DNA of 31,328 nt, from the IMG/VR virus record IMGVR_UViG_3300017734_000044, positions 1 to 31,328 of that record; one strand, given 5' to 3'. A program made the position numbers and the translations under genes. Shown here piece after piece: positions 17,215 through 23,124 of the stretch (within the stretch, counting starts at the first letter, position 1; each line of letters begins with the position of its first letter). This DNA comes from a virus. The notes below the pieces were generated by a model that searched no databases, was not told the DNA's origin, and worked only from the letters and a program-made list of their open reading frames with translations.

Positions 17215-19033
17215 ATATAGGGTAATTACAAACAATCAAGATCATAATTTCCAGCAAGGAAATAATATCTATGATCTGCAAAACGAGATGAATAACCAAG
17301 GCTTGTATGTAAATCAATTAGATTTAACAGGCAAGGTTACGCGAGTTCCAGTCAAGTCTGCGCCTGGTGTTAGACCAGACAAAGGCAATGAGCGTAGCGG
17401 TTGGTATGTTATCAACGAGCTAGACGGAAATTATTTTGCAACTTTTGGTAACTGGCGAACTGGTGAACAACATAAGTGGTCAAGCATTAACACCAATCAA
17501 CTATCTAACATTGATAGAGTCGCACTACAAAAAAGAATGGAGGAAGCTATTGAGCGGGCCGAAGTAGCGAAGAAAGTTAGGCATGATGAAGTAGCTAAAG
17601 AAGTAAAAGAAAGATATAAGAACTGTCAGCCCGTGATCTCGCATGAGTATCTAAATAGTAAAAATGTTAAAAGCTATGGATTGAAACAACTGAACGGAAG
17701 TTTAATTGTTCCTGTTATCTCAGCAGTAAGCGGAGAGGTGCGTAGTTTACAGTATATCGATAAGAAAGGACAGAAAAGATTTGTGAGCGCGAGCGAAATT
17801 AAAGGTAATGTTTTTCTTATTGGGTGCGAGCCATCAACATTAGCCACGCAAGAAAACTTAATTATTGTTGAGGGATACTCAACCGCAGCCACAGTTTATG
17901 AAAGTACGAAGATACCGACAGTTTGCGTATTTTCTGCGAACTTTACTCTGGAGGCTGTTACTAATATTAGGAAGATATCTCAGGCAAGATTATATATAGC
18001 CCTAGATAACGATGAGAACGGCGTAGGAGAGAGGAAAGCTAACGAGGTAGCATCTGCCATTCCTAACTGTTTCGTGCGCGTGCCGAGCGCGAGAGGAGAC
18101 TATAACGATTTAGCTAAAACTCATGGATTAGATAGAGTTAGATTAGAAATACTTAATCAAGGTTTAGGTCTAACCAAACACCCCATTAGAAACCTAGTTA
18201 AAGAACCGCCGCCAAAAGTTTGGCTTGTGGATAAACTGTTAGAAATATCCAAGCCTGGTATCCTTGCCTCGATTGGTGGGGTAGGTAAATCCATGATGGC
18301 ATTAGATTTAGCCATTAAAGTATCGCAAGGCTCTGGAATGTGGTTTGATCATCCCATACTCAAAGGCGGTAATGTGGTGATACTATCAGCCGAGGATGAC
18401 TTGGTTGAAATCCATAGACGAATCAATGCTTTGGATAAAGGTAATAAAAGATTCGATGCACCTTACGATGTATTCACCCATACAATCCCCGATCAACCTG
18501 AACCTTTAATACTCATTAGAGATGATTCCAAAGGTTTACAAATCACCGATCAAGCTAGAGAACTCTTAGCTGAATTAGAAACCATACCGAATTTAGAACT
18601 GGTTATCATTGACCCAATCCAAGCCATGAGTGGAGCGCCGATTAGTTCATCTAATGAAGCTGCTCAACTTTACTGTCAACTTTGCGCCTCTATCTCCTCG
18701 CGCTTTAACTGTTGCACCCTAAGTATTCATCATATGTCAAAAGCGGCTCTCCAAGCTGATGACGATCCGATGAATGTGCGCAGTAAGATACGAGGCGCAT
18801 CTTCTTTAGTCGATGGTCATAGGTTAGCAATAGCCTTGTGGTTAGCGAATGAAGAAGAAGCGGAGAGAATTTGTATTGATAATGGAGTGGACTATGAGCG
18901 GTTGCGCGTGGTGAAGGGTGCGGTGGTGAAAAGTAATTCATCCGAAGTCGATGTATCAATCAAGACATTGTTTAGAAAAGAGGCCGTGCTTGAGCCTTAC
19001 AAAGAGAGCAACTTTAATTTTGGAGATTTTTAA
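17201..19033 (+). CDS. Toprim primase - RepA-like helicase fusion
   Basis: 610 residues from ATG 17201, which overlaps the previous stop; an upstream ATG at 17159 would intrude further. The N-terminal part (about 1-200) has aromatic beta features (FATFGNWRTGEQHKW) typical of phage and plasmid primases without a zinc finger. Toprim: IIVEGYSTAATV (221-232), ALDNDENG (267-274) and GDYNDLAKTHG. The C-terminal RecA/RepA-like helicase has ILASIGGVGKSMMALDL (354-370), Walker B VIIDPIQ (468-474) and SIHHMSK (508-514). Such fusions unwind the fork and prime synthesis. No polymerase is seen here, so the host enzyme is likely recruited. The domain assignments are firm. Confidence 0.85.
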   Translation: MDLTKYRVITNNQDHNFQQGNNIYDLQNEMNNQGLYVNQLDLTGKVTRVPVKSAPGVRPDKGNERSGWYVINELDGNYFATFGNWRTGEQHKWSSINTNQLSNIDRVALQKRMEEAIERAEVAKKVRHDEVAKEVKERYKNCQPVISHEYLNSKNVKSYGLKQLNGSLIVPVISAVSGEVRSLQYIDKKGQKRFVSASEIKGNVFLIGCEPSTLATQENLIIVEGYSTAATVYESTKIPTVCVFSANFTLEAVTNIRKISQARLYIALDNDENGVGERKANEVASAIPNCFVRVPSARGDYNDLAKTHGLDRVRLEILNQGLGLTKHPIRNLVKEPPPKVWLVDKLLEISKPGILASIGGVGKSMMALDLAIKVSQGSGMWFDHPILKGGNVVILSAEDDLVEIHRRINALDKGNKRFDAPYDVFTHTIPDQPEPLILIRDDSKGLQITDQARELLAELETIPNLELVIIDPIQAMSGAPISSSNEAAQLYCQLCASISSRFNCCTLSIHHMSKAALQADDDPMNVRSKIRGASSLVDGHRLAIALWLANEEEAERICIDNGVDYERLRVVKGAVVKSNSSEVDVSIKTLFRKEAVLEPYKESNFNFGDF

Positions 19034-19034
19034 T

Positions 19035-19112
19035 ATGATTAATTACCCGTGCGGATGGTTTGATGTAGAACAATTACCTGGAGGCAGTCGTGAATGTATT
19101 AAGTCTGTTTGA
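19035..19112 (+). CDS. Short overlapping reading frame upstream of the methyltransferase (doubtful)
   Basis: A 25-codon frame (MINYPCGWFDVEQLPGGS...) starts right after the primase stop and ends 20 bp inside the methyltransferase gene; its own sequence contains the GGAGG Shine-Dalgarno used by that gene. It could be a leader peptide that couples translation of the methyltransferase to the primase, or chance. No family. Confidence 0.25.
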   Translation: MINYPCGWFDVEQLPGGSRECIKSV

Positions 19113-20229
19113 TGGTATGTCTTGCGGAATGTTAGCCTTGGACAGGCTAGGCATTAAAGTCGATAAGTATTACGCAAGTGAGATTGATAAGTATGCCATG
19201 CAAGTGAGCGCGGCTAATTACCCAGAGATTATTCAAGTGGGTGATATTACCAAGTTAGATTTGTCTACTTTGCCAAAGATTGATTTGGTGATGGGTGGTT
19301 CACCATGTCAAGGATTTAGTTTTGCTGGTAAGCAGCTTGCATTCGATGATCCTCGATCCATGTTATTTTTTGAGTTTCACAAAGCTATCTCATATTTACA
19401 GCCGAAATATTTTTTACTAGAAAATGTGAAGATGAAAAAAGAATACTTGGATGTTATATCTGAATATATGGGCGTTGAACCTATCTTTATTAATAGCTCT
19501 TTAGTTTCCGCTCAATCAAGACAGAGATACTATTGGACTAACATTCCTAATGTTGAGCAACCTAAGGATAGAGGAGTTGTTCTGAAAGATGTTCTCGAAG
19601 ATGGCTTCAATACCGAAAGAGATAAAAGTCATTGTCTGGATGCTAACTATTACAAAGGTTCAAGTGTTGAAAACTATTTAAAGAAAAGTAGAAGGCAAAT
19701 GGTTTTTAAAGATTCTGGAAACAATGGCATGATTTTAGTGCCACAAAAGTTAGTTGACGATACTAATGACTTACCAGAAAAGTCGCAAACAATTAAATCG
19801 CAGTATTACAAATCATCTAAAGCAAACTTTGAAAGAAGTGGTACTTTTCACGCAACAGGAATACCGCAGAAGTTAGTTGATGTTAGGGCTATGACAGAAG
19901 TAAGAACACCTGAAGCCAATCAAATAAGATATGAGCATAAAAGAAAAACAGGAAAAGATTGGTCGCCCAGGCATATGAGACATTTGGTTGAAAGGCAAGA
20001 TGAGAAAATGAACACCCTTACAAGCGCATTAACCAAACAACATATATTGCAAATAACCGAAGAACAAGAAGTCTATTGGCGCAAGCTAAAACCTATCGAA
20101 TGTGAGCGCTTGCAAACAGTACCAGATAATTACACGAACCATGTATCAAATACAAGACGCTACCAAATGCTCGGAAATGGCTGGACTATAGAGGTCATAG
20201 CACACATTTTAAAGAACATGGAAATATGA
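19090..20229 (+). CDS. DNA (cytosine-5) methyltransferase
   Basis: 379 residues from a GTG start preceded by GGAGG (19080-19084). Conserved motifs: I, LSLFDGMSCGMLAL (4-17); II, SEID (30-33); IV, GGSPCQGFSFAG (69-80, catalytic Cys73); VI, ENV (111-113); VIII, SRQRYYW (143-149); X, MLGNGWTIEVIAHI near the C-terminus. It transfers a methyl group from AdoMet to C5 of cytosine. No restriction enzyme gene is adjacent, so it is an orphan methyltransferase, probably protecting the phage from host restriction or regulating. Target unknown. The neighbours are very short coupled genes. Certain in family and reaction. Confidence 0.92.
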   Translation: MNVLSLFDGMSCGMLALDRLGIKVDKYYASEIDKYAMQVSAANYPEIIQVGDITKLDLSTLPKIDLVMGGSPCQGFSFAGKQLAFDDPRSMLFFEFHKAISYLQPKYFLLENVKMKKEYLDVISEYMGVEPIFINSSLVSAQSRQRYYWTNIPNVEQPKDRGVVLKDVLEDGFNTERDKSHCLDANYYKGSSVENYLKKSRRQMVFKDSGNNGMILVPQKLVDDTNDLPEKSQTIKSQYYKSSKANFERSGTFHATGIPQKLVDVRAMTEVRTPEANQIRYEHKRKTGKDWSPRHMRHLVERQDEKMNTLTSALTKQHILQITEEQEVYWRKLKPIECERLQTVPDNYTNHVSNTRRYQMLGNGWTIEVIAHILKNMEI

Positions 20230-20366
20230 GCGATGCAGTTAAAGGTGTGGTCTTCATTGATGATGCGATCAATCTAAGTCAAGATGAACTTAAAAAGAAG
20301 TTTAAAGAAGCGGTTGAGAGAAATGAAATCAATCACTTTGAAATACAAACGAGAGGTGAACAATGA
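20226..20366 (+). CDS. 46-residue protein coupled to the methyltransferase, unknown
   Basis: Starts at the ATGA overlapping the methyltransferase stop and ends in ATGA overlap with the next gene. It has VKGVVFIDDAINLSQDELKKKFKEAVERNEINHFEIQTRG, an early beta strand and a charged helix. Small and soluble. No family recognised. Its exact fit between two overlapping genes is the main support for translation. Confidence 0.5.
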   Translation: MSDAVKGVVFIDDAINLSQDELKKKFKEAVERNEINHFEIQTRGEQ

Positions 20367-20533
20367 AATGTTTTAATTGCAATGCCAATATGGAAGTAAT
20401 AAAAGAAACAGATATTAGTTATTACAACTATTTATTTAATCTAAAACTTACTTTTGAATGTAAAGAATGTGGAGCGGTAGCCAATGCCTATCCACCCAAA
20501 GATGATAATCAAAAGGTGAGTCATGGCGGGTAA
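20363..20533 (+). CDS. Zinc-ribbon protein, 56 residues
   Basis: Begins MKCFNCNANM and contains TFECKECGAVANAYPP, so two CxxC pairs (C3/C6 and C33/C36) about 27 residues apart, the classic zinc-ribbon form. The middle NYLFNLKLTF is a beta hairpin. It overlaps the upstream and downstream genes (next start 20523). Zinc ribbons of this size in phages often bind RNA polymerase or DNA, but no specific function can be stated. Confidence 0.6.
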   Translation: MKCFNCNANMEVIKETDISYYNYLFNLKLTFECKECGAVANAYPPKDDNQKVSHGG

Positions 20534-20657
20534 AGGTGATAAACCAAGAGATTTAGTCTATAGCCAAGAATATAGAGATAATTTTGATAAAATCTTTGGT
20601 AAGAAGAAACCAAATAAGGAGCAAAAAAATGAGACTGATTCTAAGCGAAAAAGATAA
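20523..20657 (+). CDS. MAGKGDKPR-type conserved short phage protein
   Basis: 44 residues, MAGKGDKPRDLVYSQEYRDNFDKIFGKKK with a basic tail. Short proteins beginning MAGKGDKPR and followed by Y..N.D.IFGKK are widespread in marine phages, but their function is unknown. It overlaps the zinc-ribbon gene by 11 bp and the next gene by 29 bp. The conserved start makes translation likely. Basic composition suggests nucleic acid binding, which is inference. Confidence 0.65.
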   Translation: MAGKGDKPRDLVYSQEYRDNFDKIFGKKKPNKEQKNETDSKRKR

Positions 20658-20808
20658 ACATATTATTGTTACTGTCCTCGGTGATTACGCCACCGAGATA
20701 GATAGACAGGCCACCAAATCAAAAGAAGATTTAGATACTTATAAAAGAATTGAGAACATTATTAGTCAAGTAGCCTTTGGGTTTGACAAGGAGGAGAAAG
20801 AAGAATGA
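20629..20808 (+). CDS. Small protein, unknown
   Basis: 59 residues from ATG 20629, chosen over an in-frame upstream ATG (20584) because of the strong AAGGAG (20616-20621) at correct spacing. MRLILSEKDKHIIVTVLGDYATEIDRQATKSKEDLDTYKRIE then IISQVAFGFDKEEKEE. A beta strand then an amphipathic helix; acidic C-terminus. No family recognised. Its stop overlaps the ATG of the membrane micropeptide. Confidence 0.6.
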   Translation: MRLILSEKDKHIIVTVLGDYATEIDRQATKSKEDLDTYKRIENIISQVAFGFDKEEKEE

Positions 20809-20879
20809 ACCATGAAATGATGATGAAATTAGCCTTAATCGGCTTGTTATGTTGCTTGGTGGTATTGGTTAGCTTGTAG
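20805..20879 (+). CDS. 24-residue single-pass membrane micropeptide
   Basis: MNHEMMMKLALIGLLCCLVVLVSL, an almost fully hydrophobic single span, with start ATGA overlapping the previous stop and GGAGGAGAAAGAAG upstream as SD. Such peptides may act on the host membrane, or lysis timing, or simply be a leader. The reading frame runs into the first iteron (20874). The strong SD supports translation. Function unknown. Confidence 0.45.
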   Translation: MNHEMMMKLALIGLLCCLVVLVSL

Positions 20880-20958
20880 CAAAGCGCTACAATGCTTGTA
20901 GCATAACGCTACAACGACTGTAGCAAATCACTGCAACGACTATAGCATAACGCTACAA
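20874..20958 (+). repeat. Four 22-bp palindromic iterons (candidate replication origin)
   Basis: Four units start at 20874, 20896, 20918 and 20940, exactly 22 bp apart. Each is a 19-bp 7-5-7 palindrome with a 3-bp linker. Left arms: TTGTAGC, TTGTAGC, CTGTAGC, CTATAGC. Right arms: GCTACAA, GCTACAA, ACTGCAA, GCTACAA. Spacers: AAAGC, ATAAC, AAATC, ATAAC. The two first units are perfect inverted repeats. Phase of 22 bp, about two helical turns, places all on one face. An AT-rich stretch (20959-20988) and a winged-helix gene follow, as in iteron origins. Operator sites for a regulator are the alternative. Confidence 0.85.
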
Positions 20959-20988
20959 ATATCCGTATATATATGAAATATATATATA
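20959..20988. other. AT-rich alternating TA tract, possible DNA unwinding element
   Basis: Alternating TATATA segments (for example around 20966-20972 and 20979-20988) abut the last iteron. Easily melted AT-rich DNA beside iterons is the usual place of the unwinding element in iteron origins. The composition is seen directly; the role is inferred. Confidence 0.5.
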
Positions 20989-21020
20989 GAGACAAAAACC
21001 CTTAAGGGGTTTTGTGTCTC
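20989..21020 (+). terminator. Long A-rich/T-rich hairpin between origin and initiator gene
   Basis: GAGACA pairs with TGTCTC, AAAA with TTTT and CCC with GGG, around a TTAA turn, giving about 13 bp with one bulged G. The inner part, CCCTTAAGGGG followed by TTTT, has intrinsic-terminator form. It ends about 10 bp before the AAAGGAG of the next gene, so it could terminate, attenuate or control access to that ribosome site. Not proven to function. Confidence 0.55.
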
Positions 21021-21041
21021 TTCAAGAAAGAAAGGAGAAGT

Positions 21042-21488
21042 ATGAGAGAAGAATTAAAAAATTCCTGGTGGGTGAGCGCGGGGAACATTGAGCGCGAGCG
21101 CGAGAGCGCACTCATATCCATCGAGTTCGATAAAACCTTTCGCGATTATTCTAAGTTAAAAAAAGAAATATGGAATCTCTATCGCACGCACGCGGGGCGA
21201 GAAGATTTATCGCCAGTAGCGAAGCTGTTACTTTGGAGCGTGTGCGAGCGGTATCGATGGCAAACCTGGAGTAGCCATGATGCCATTAGTTATTATTGCA
21301 AGATGATAGGGGTACATAGAACGAGCGCGAGTCGGGGGATGAGTGAGCTGTTAGAGAAAGAAGTTCTATGGTGTGTGCTAGAGGGTGAGCGCAAGCGGTT
21401 GAGGAAATCGCAAGCGGGTGGGAAGAAGCATTTTCTATTGGTTGGTCTAGGTGCGCACTTGCGCGAGCAGGTGGGGCGCGATAGCTAA
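21042..21488 (+). CDS. Winged-helix DNA-binding protein, candidate iteron-binding replication initiator
   Basis: 148 residues from ATG 21042, with AAAGGAG (21031-21037) upstream; an earlier in-frame ATG at 21012 is inside the hairpin and is less likely. A winged-helix segment spans about residues 57-135: LSPVAKLLLWSVCERYRWQTWSSHDAI, then SYYCKMIGVHRTSASRGMSELLEKEVLWCVL with a wing (EGERKRLRKSQAGGKKHF). The N-terminus is helical. It is immediately downstream of the iterons and AT-rich tract, which points to it as their binder, either initiator or repressor. The codon use is notably rich in GCG/CGC. No match to a named Rep family could be made by eye. Confidence 0.55.
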   Translation: MREELKNSWWVSAGNIERERESALISIEFDKTFRDYSKLKKEIWNLYRTHAGREDLSPVAKLLLWSVCERYRWQTWSSHDAISYYCKMIGVHRTSASRGMSELLEKEVLWCVLEGERKRLRKSQAGGKKHFLLVGLGAHLREQVGRDS

Positions 21489-21526
21489 CTTGGGGAAGGA
21501 GAGTAAAGCTATCTTGTGTGCGCCCC
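21473..21526. terminator. Bulged 14-bp hairpin between convergent operons
   Basis: GGGGCGC (21473-21479) and GATAGCT (21480-21486) pair with AGCTATC (21507-21513) and GCGCCCC (21520-21526); a 6-nt TTGTGT bulge lies between the two right arms. The loop of 20 nt includes GGAAGGAGAG. It covers the stop of the initiator gene and ends 17 bp before the stop of the convergent minus-strand operon, so a bidirectional terminator is the simple reading, although no U-run follows. Confidence 0.55.
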
Positions 21527-21542
21527 GTTGATTGGTTACTGG

Positions 21543-21740
21543 TTAGGCTATTATATCCCCGTTTTTAAATATTTTTGCCATTTTTAGGCCTTGTTCCGAG
21601 ATTAAAAGCCAGTTGCCGTTTTTGTCTTGGTGCGAGCGGGTGCGACAAGGATACTCTATTTCGCCTATTAATCCATAGTGTTCGCGCATGTGGTTGGTGT
21701 ATTTGAATTGCGCTTGTGTGTATGACATTTTGTATGACAT
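21543..21740 (-). CDS. Small protein, last gene of the minus-strand operon
   Basis: 65 residues: MSYKMSYTQAQFKYTNHMREHYGLIGEIEYPCRTRSHQDK then NWLLISEQGLKMAKIFKNGDIIA. Start is taken as the first ATG, which overlaps the upstream stop (TAATG). Basic with a beta-rich C-terminal half, one cysteine. Duplicated ATGTCATACA at the start gives two in-frame ATGs, four codons apart. No family recognised. Confidence 0.5.
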   Translation of the reverse strand: MSYKMSYTQAQFKYTNHMREHYGLIGEIEYPCRTRSHQDKNGNWLLISEQGLKMAKIFKNGDIIA

Positions 21741-21841
21741 TATCTATTACCCCAATAATTAACGATTAGCCATAGCGCGAGGACTATGACTAACCAAATT
21801 AAAAAACCAATACCAAAGATGAAGCCGATTGTTTCAATCAT
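21740..21841 (-). CDS. 33-residue single-span membrane micropeptide
   Basis: MIETIGFIFGIGFLIWLVIVLALWLIVNYWGNR: one hydrophobic span of about 24 residues with a polar C-terminus. It starts 1 bp after the zinc-ribbon stop and its stop overlaps the next start by 1 bp (TAATG). The preceding gene sequence CCAAGAGGTTTAA gives a weak AGAGG SD. The coupling on both sides supports it. Role unknown; membrane target likely. Confidence 0.5.
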   Translation of the reverse strand: MIETIGFIFGIGFLIWLVIVLALWLIVNYWGNR

Positions 21842-21994
21842 TTAAACCTCTTGGCTTTCCATGGGTGAGATATGCCTACATCCACAATGCGGGCAATCAT
21901 CATCTACTTGGCAATTCCAATAATCTTGCCAAGCGTATTCGCATTTTGGACATTCATAATAGTTCAGCCAAGTCATTGCTATTTGTTCATTCAT
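21842..21994 (-). CDS. Zinc-ribbon protein, 50 residues
   Basis: MNEQIAMTWLNYYECPKCEYAWQDYWNC then DDDCPHCGCRHISPME: CPKC and CPHCGCRH give a four-cysteine zinc ribbon, plus two extra cysteines and a histidine. Minus-strand GGAGAGCACTAATG provides SD and start. It overlaps the upstream gene by 8 bp. Zinc ribbons of this kind in phage early genes may bind nucleic acid or transcription proteins; specific function unknown. Confidence 0.6.
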   Translation of the reverse strand: MNEQIAMTWLNYYECPKCEYAWQDYWNCQVDDDCPHCGCRHISPMESQEV

Positions 21995-22139
21995 TAGTGC
22001 TCTCCTTAATCTCTAATGTAAAACATCTTTGCCTTTCGTCTTCGCTGATTGTTTTTAGGTTTTTAGGTTTATTCTTATAAACATTTACATCATCAATAAT
22101 CCCGTGAAACTCATCTATCACTACATATATTATGCTCAT
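21987..22139 (-). CDS. 50-residue protein, unknown
   Basis: MSIIYVVIDEFHGIIDDVNVYKNKPKNLKTISEDERQRCFTLEIKESTNE. The ATG overlaps the upstream stop (ATGA). A short beta strand, a loop with lysines, then another strand; looks like a small alpha/beta protein. Its final codons overlap the zinc-ribbon start. No family recognised. Confidence 0.5.
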   Translation of the reverse strand: MSIIYVVIDEFHGIIDDVNVYKNKPKNLKTISEDERQRCFTLEIKESTNE

Positions 22140-22336
22140 GATTCGCCCCCGCTATATGACTCCTGGATTATTACATCCCTTTTGCGCTTGTCGTCAAACT
22201 TCTGAATAATCTTGCCGCTTGGATGTTTCTCTAAAAAGAAGTCATCGCCAATGTTCCATGAAAGCGATGGGACGTTTTCCCTTTTGCTGTTTAGTAAGCG
22301 TTTAGCCTCTTCGATCATTTGTTTATGCTGTGTCAC
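22136..22336 (-). CDS. 66-residue protein, GTG start, unknown
   Basis: Starts at GTG 22336 overlapping the preceding stop (GTGA), or at the in-frame ATG six codons later. QMIEEAKRLLNSKRENVPSLSWNIGDDFFLEKHPSGKIIQKFDDKRKRDVII: a helix, then a beta hairpin, basic overall. Ends in an ATGA overlap with the next gene. No family recognised. The overlap makes the GTG start plausible. Confidence 0.5.
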   Translation of the reverse strand: MTQHKQMIEEAKRLLNSKRENVPSLSWNIGDDFFLEKHPSGKIIQKFDDKRKRDVIIQESYSGGES

Positions 22337-22536
22337 GATTCCCCCATTGGTAAATTTAAAAGTTTATCTATTCTATGCTCATCTAAAGATATAAAGCGTA
22401 AGATTTCCTCTTGCTGTCTGTGTGTGTAGCTGTCGAAGCCTTTTATATACTTTGCTGGATTGTCGAATAGATCGCGCAAGTATTTTATTATTTCGCGTCT
22501 AGCAAATTGTTTAGGCGTTAGATTATTTATTTTCAT
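22333..22536 (-). CDS. 67-residue protein, unknown
   Basis: Start chosen at ATG 22536 (MKINNLTPKQFARREIIKYLRDLFDN) because minus-strand GAGGAGAGCAATAATG provides an ideal SD; an in-frame ATG 54 bp upstream would lie deep in the neighbour. Helical, with the basic N-terminal part and the acidic FISLDEHRIDKLLNLPMGES end. No family recognised. Overlaps the upstream gene by 14 bp. Confidence 0.55.
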   Translation of the reverse strand: MKINNLTPKQFARREIIKYLRDLFDNPAKYIKGFDSYTHRQQEEILRFISLDEHRIDKLLNLPMGES

Positions 22537-22726
22537 TATTGCTCTCCTCTTTTTTATAGGCACATACAACAAAGTTATATCCATCTGCATCTGTGTCTAG
22601 GTCTAGTAAGTCAGTTAAGACATCCAATACATTTACTTTGTGGCTCTCTGCAAAGTCCACGCCGAACCAAACACCCTTTGGCACTACAGTCCAGTTATTT
22701 TTTTCTAGTTCTTTTTTAGTTATCAT
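22523..22726 (-). CDS. 67-residue acidic protein, unknown
   Basis: MITKKELEKNNWTVVPKGVWFGVDFAESHKVNVLDVLTDLLDLDTDADGYNFVVCAYKK. An LDVL/DLLDLD acidic helix in the middle and a final strand VVCAYKKEESNN. SD AAGGGG lies upstream on the minus strand. It overlaps neighbours by 11 and 14 bp. No family recognised; small size and acid character are like phage inhibitor proteins, but this is only a suggestion. Confidence 0.5.
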   Translation of the reverse strand: MITKKELEKNNWTVVPKGVWFGVDFAESHKVNVLDVLTDLLDLDTDADGYNFVVCAYKKEESNNENK

Positions 22727-22940
22727 TTTTCCCCTTGGTTTTATAAGTTTTTAAAATAGTTTTAACTTTGTTTACTAAGTCTTGGTAATTTTTAGCGCTG
22801 TATCCGTTAGCCTTGAATAGTTCCAAGGCTTGCGGATTGATTAGCGGGTTGTCATTGGTGTGCGCTAAAAACCAGTTAAGAAGCTCTAATTCTTGGCGGT
22901 TAATCTTAGGCTTGCTGAAGTTGTATCTTTTAATGCTCAT
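22716..22940 (-). CDS. 74-residue protein, unknown
   Basis: MSIKRYNFSKPKINRQELELLNWFLAHTNDNPLINPQALELFKANGYSAKNYQDLVNKVKTIL. A basic N-terminus then helices; the ending KTYKTKGKNDN is basic. The minus-strand GAGGACGCTTAACATG gives a reasonable SD. It starts 1 bp after the upstream gene stop and overlaps the next by 11 bp. No family recognised. Confidence 0.5.
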   Translation of the reverse strand: MSIKRYNFSKPKINRQELELLNWFLAHTNDNPLINPQALELFKANGYSAKNYQDLVNKVKTILKTYKTKGKNDN

Positions 22941-22941
22941 G

Positions 22942-23124
22942 TTAAGCGTCCTCTATATCTATGGTTTCTGAATCTTCTAAATGTTCCCATTCAACAGAGT
23001 CATTAATAATTGCATCATCAAGTTTAGACTCTACATCTTCCCAACTTTCCGCGTAGATGTAGGTTTCTTCTTTGATAACCTTTTTTCTAATAACTCTAAA
23101 TTCTATTAATGTGTCCGCGCTCAT
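22942..23124 (-). CDS. 60-residue acidic protein, unknown
   Basis: MSADTLIEFRVIRKKVIKEETYIYAESWEDVESKLDDAIINDSVEWEHLEDSETIDIEDA. A beta hairpin followed by a strongly acidic helix and tail (13 of the last 30 residues are D/E). Starts at TAATG overlap with the upstream gene, driven by the perfect SD AAGGAGGTGATC. The acidic character could mimic DNA, as in some anti-restriction proteins; that is only a hypothesis. Confidence 0.55.
   Translation of the reverse strand: MSADTLIEFRVIRKKVIKEETYIYAESWEDVESKLDDAIINDSVEWEHLEDSETIDIEDA

Noticed and set aside
20874-20958. CRISPR array
   Set aside because: Units are 22 bp apart with 3-bp linkers and no unique spacers, so they are iterons and not CRISPR repeats.
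21829-22080. 83-codon plus-strand frame
   Set aside because: Opposite strand to two overlapping, SD-linked minus-strand genes including a zinc-ribbon protein.
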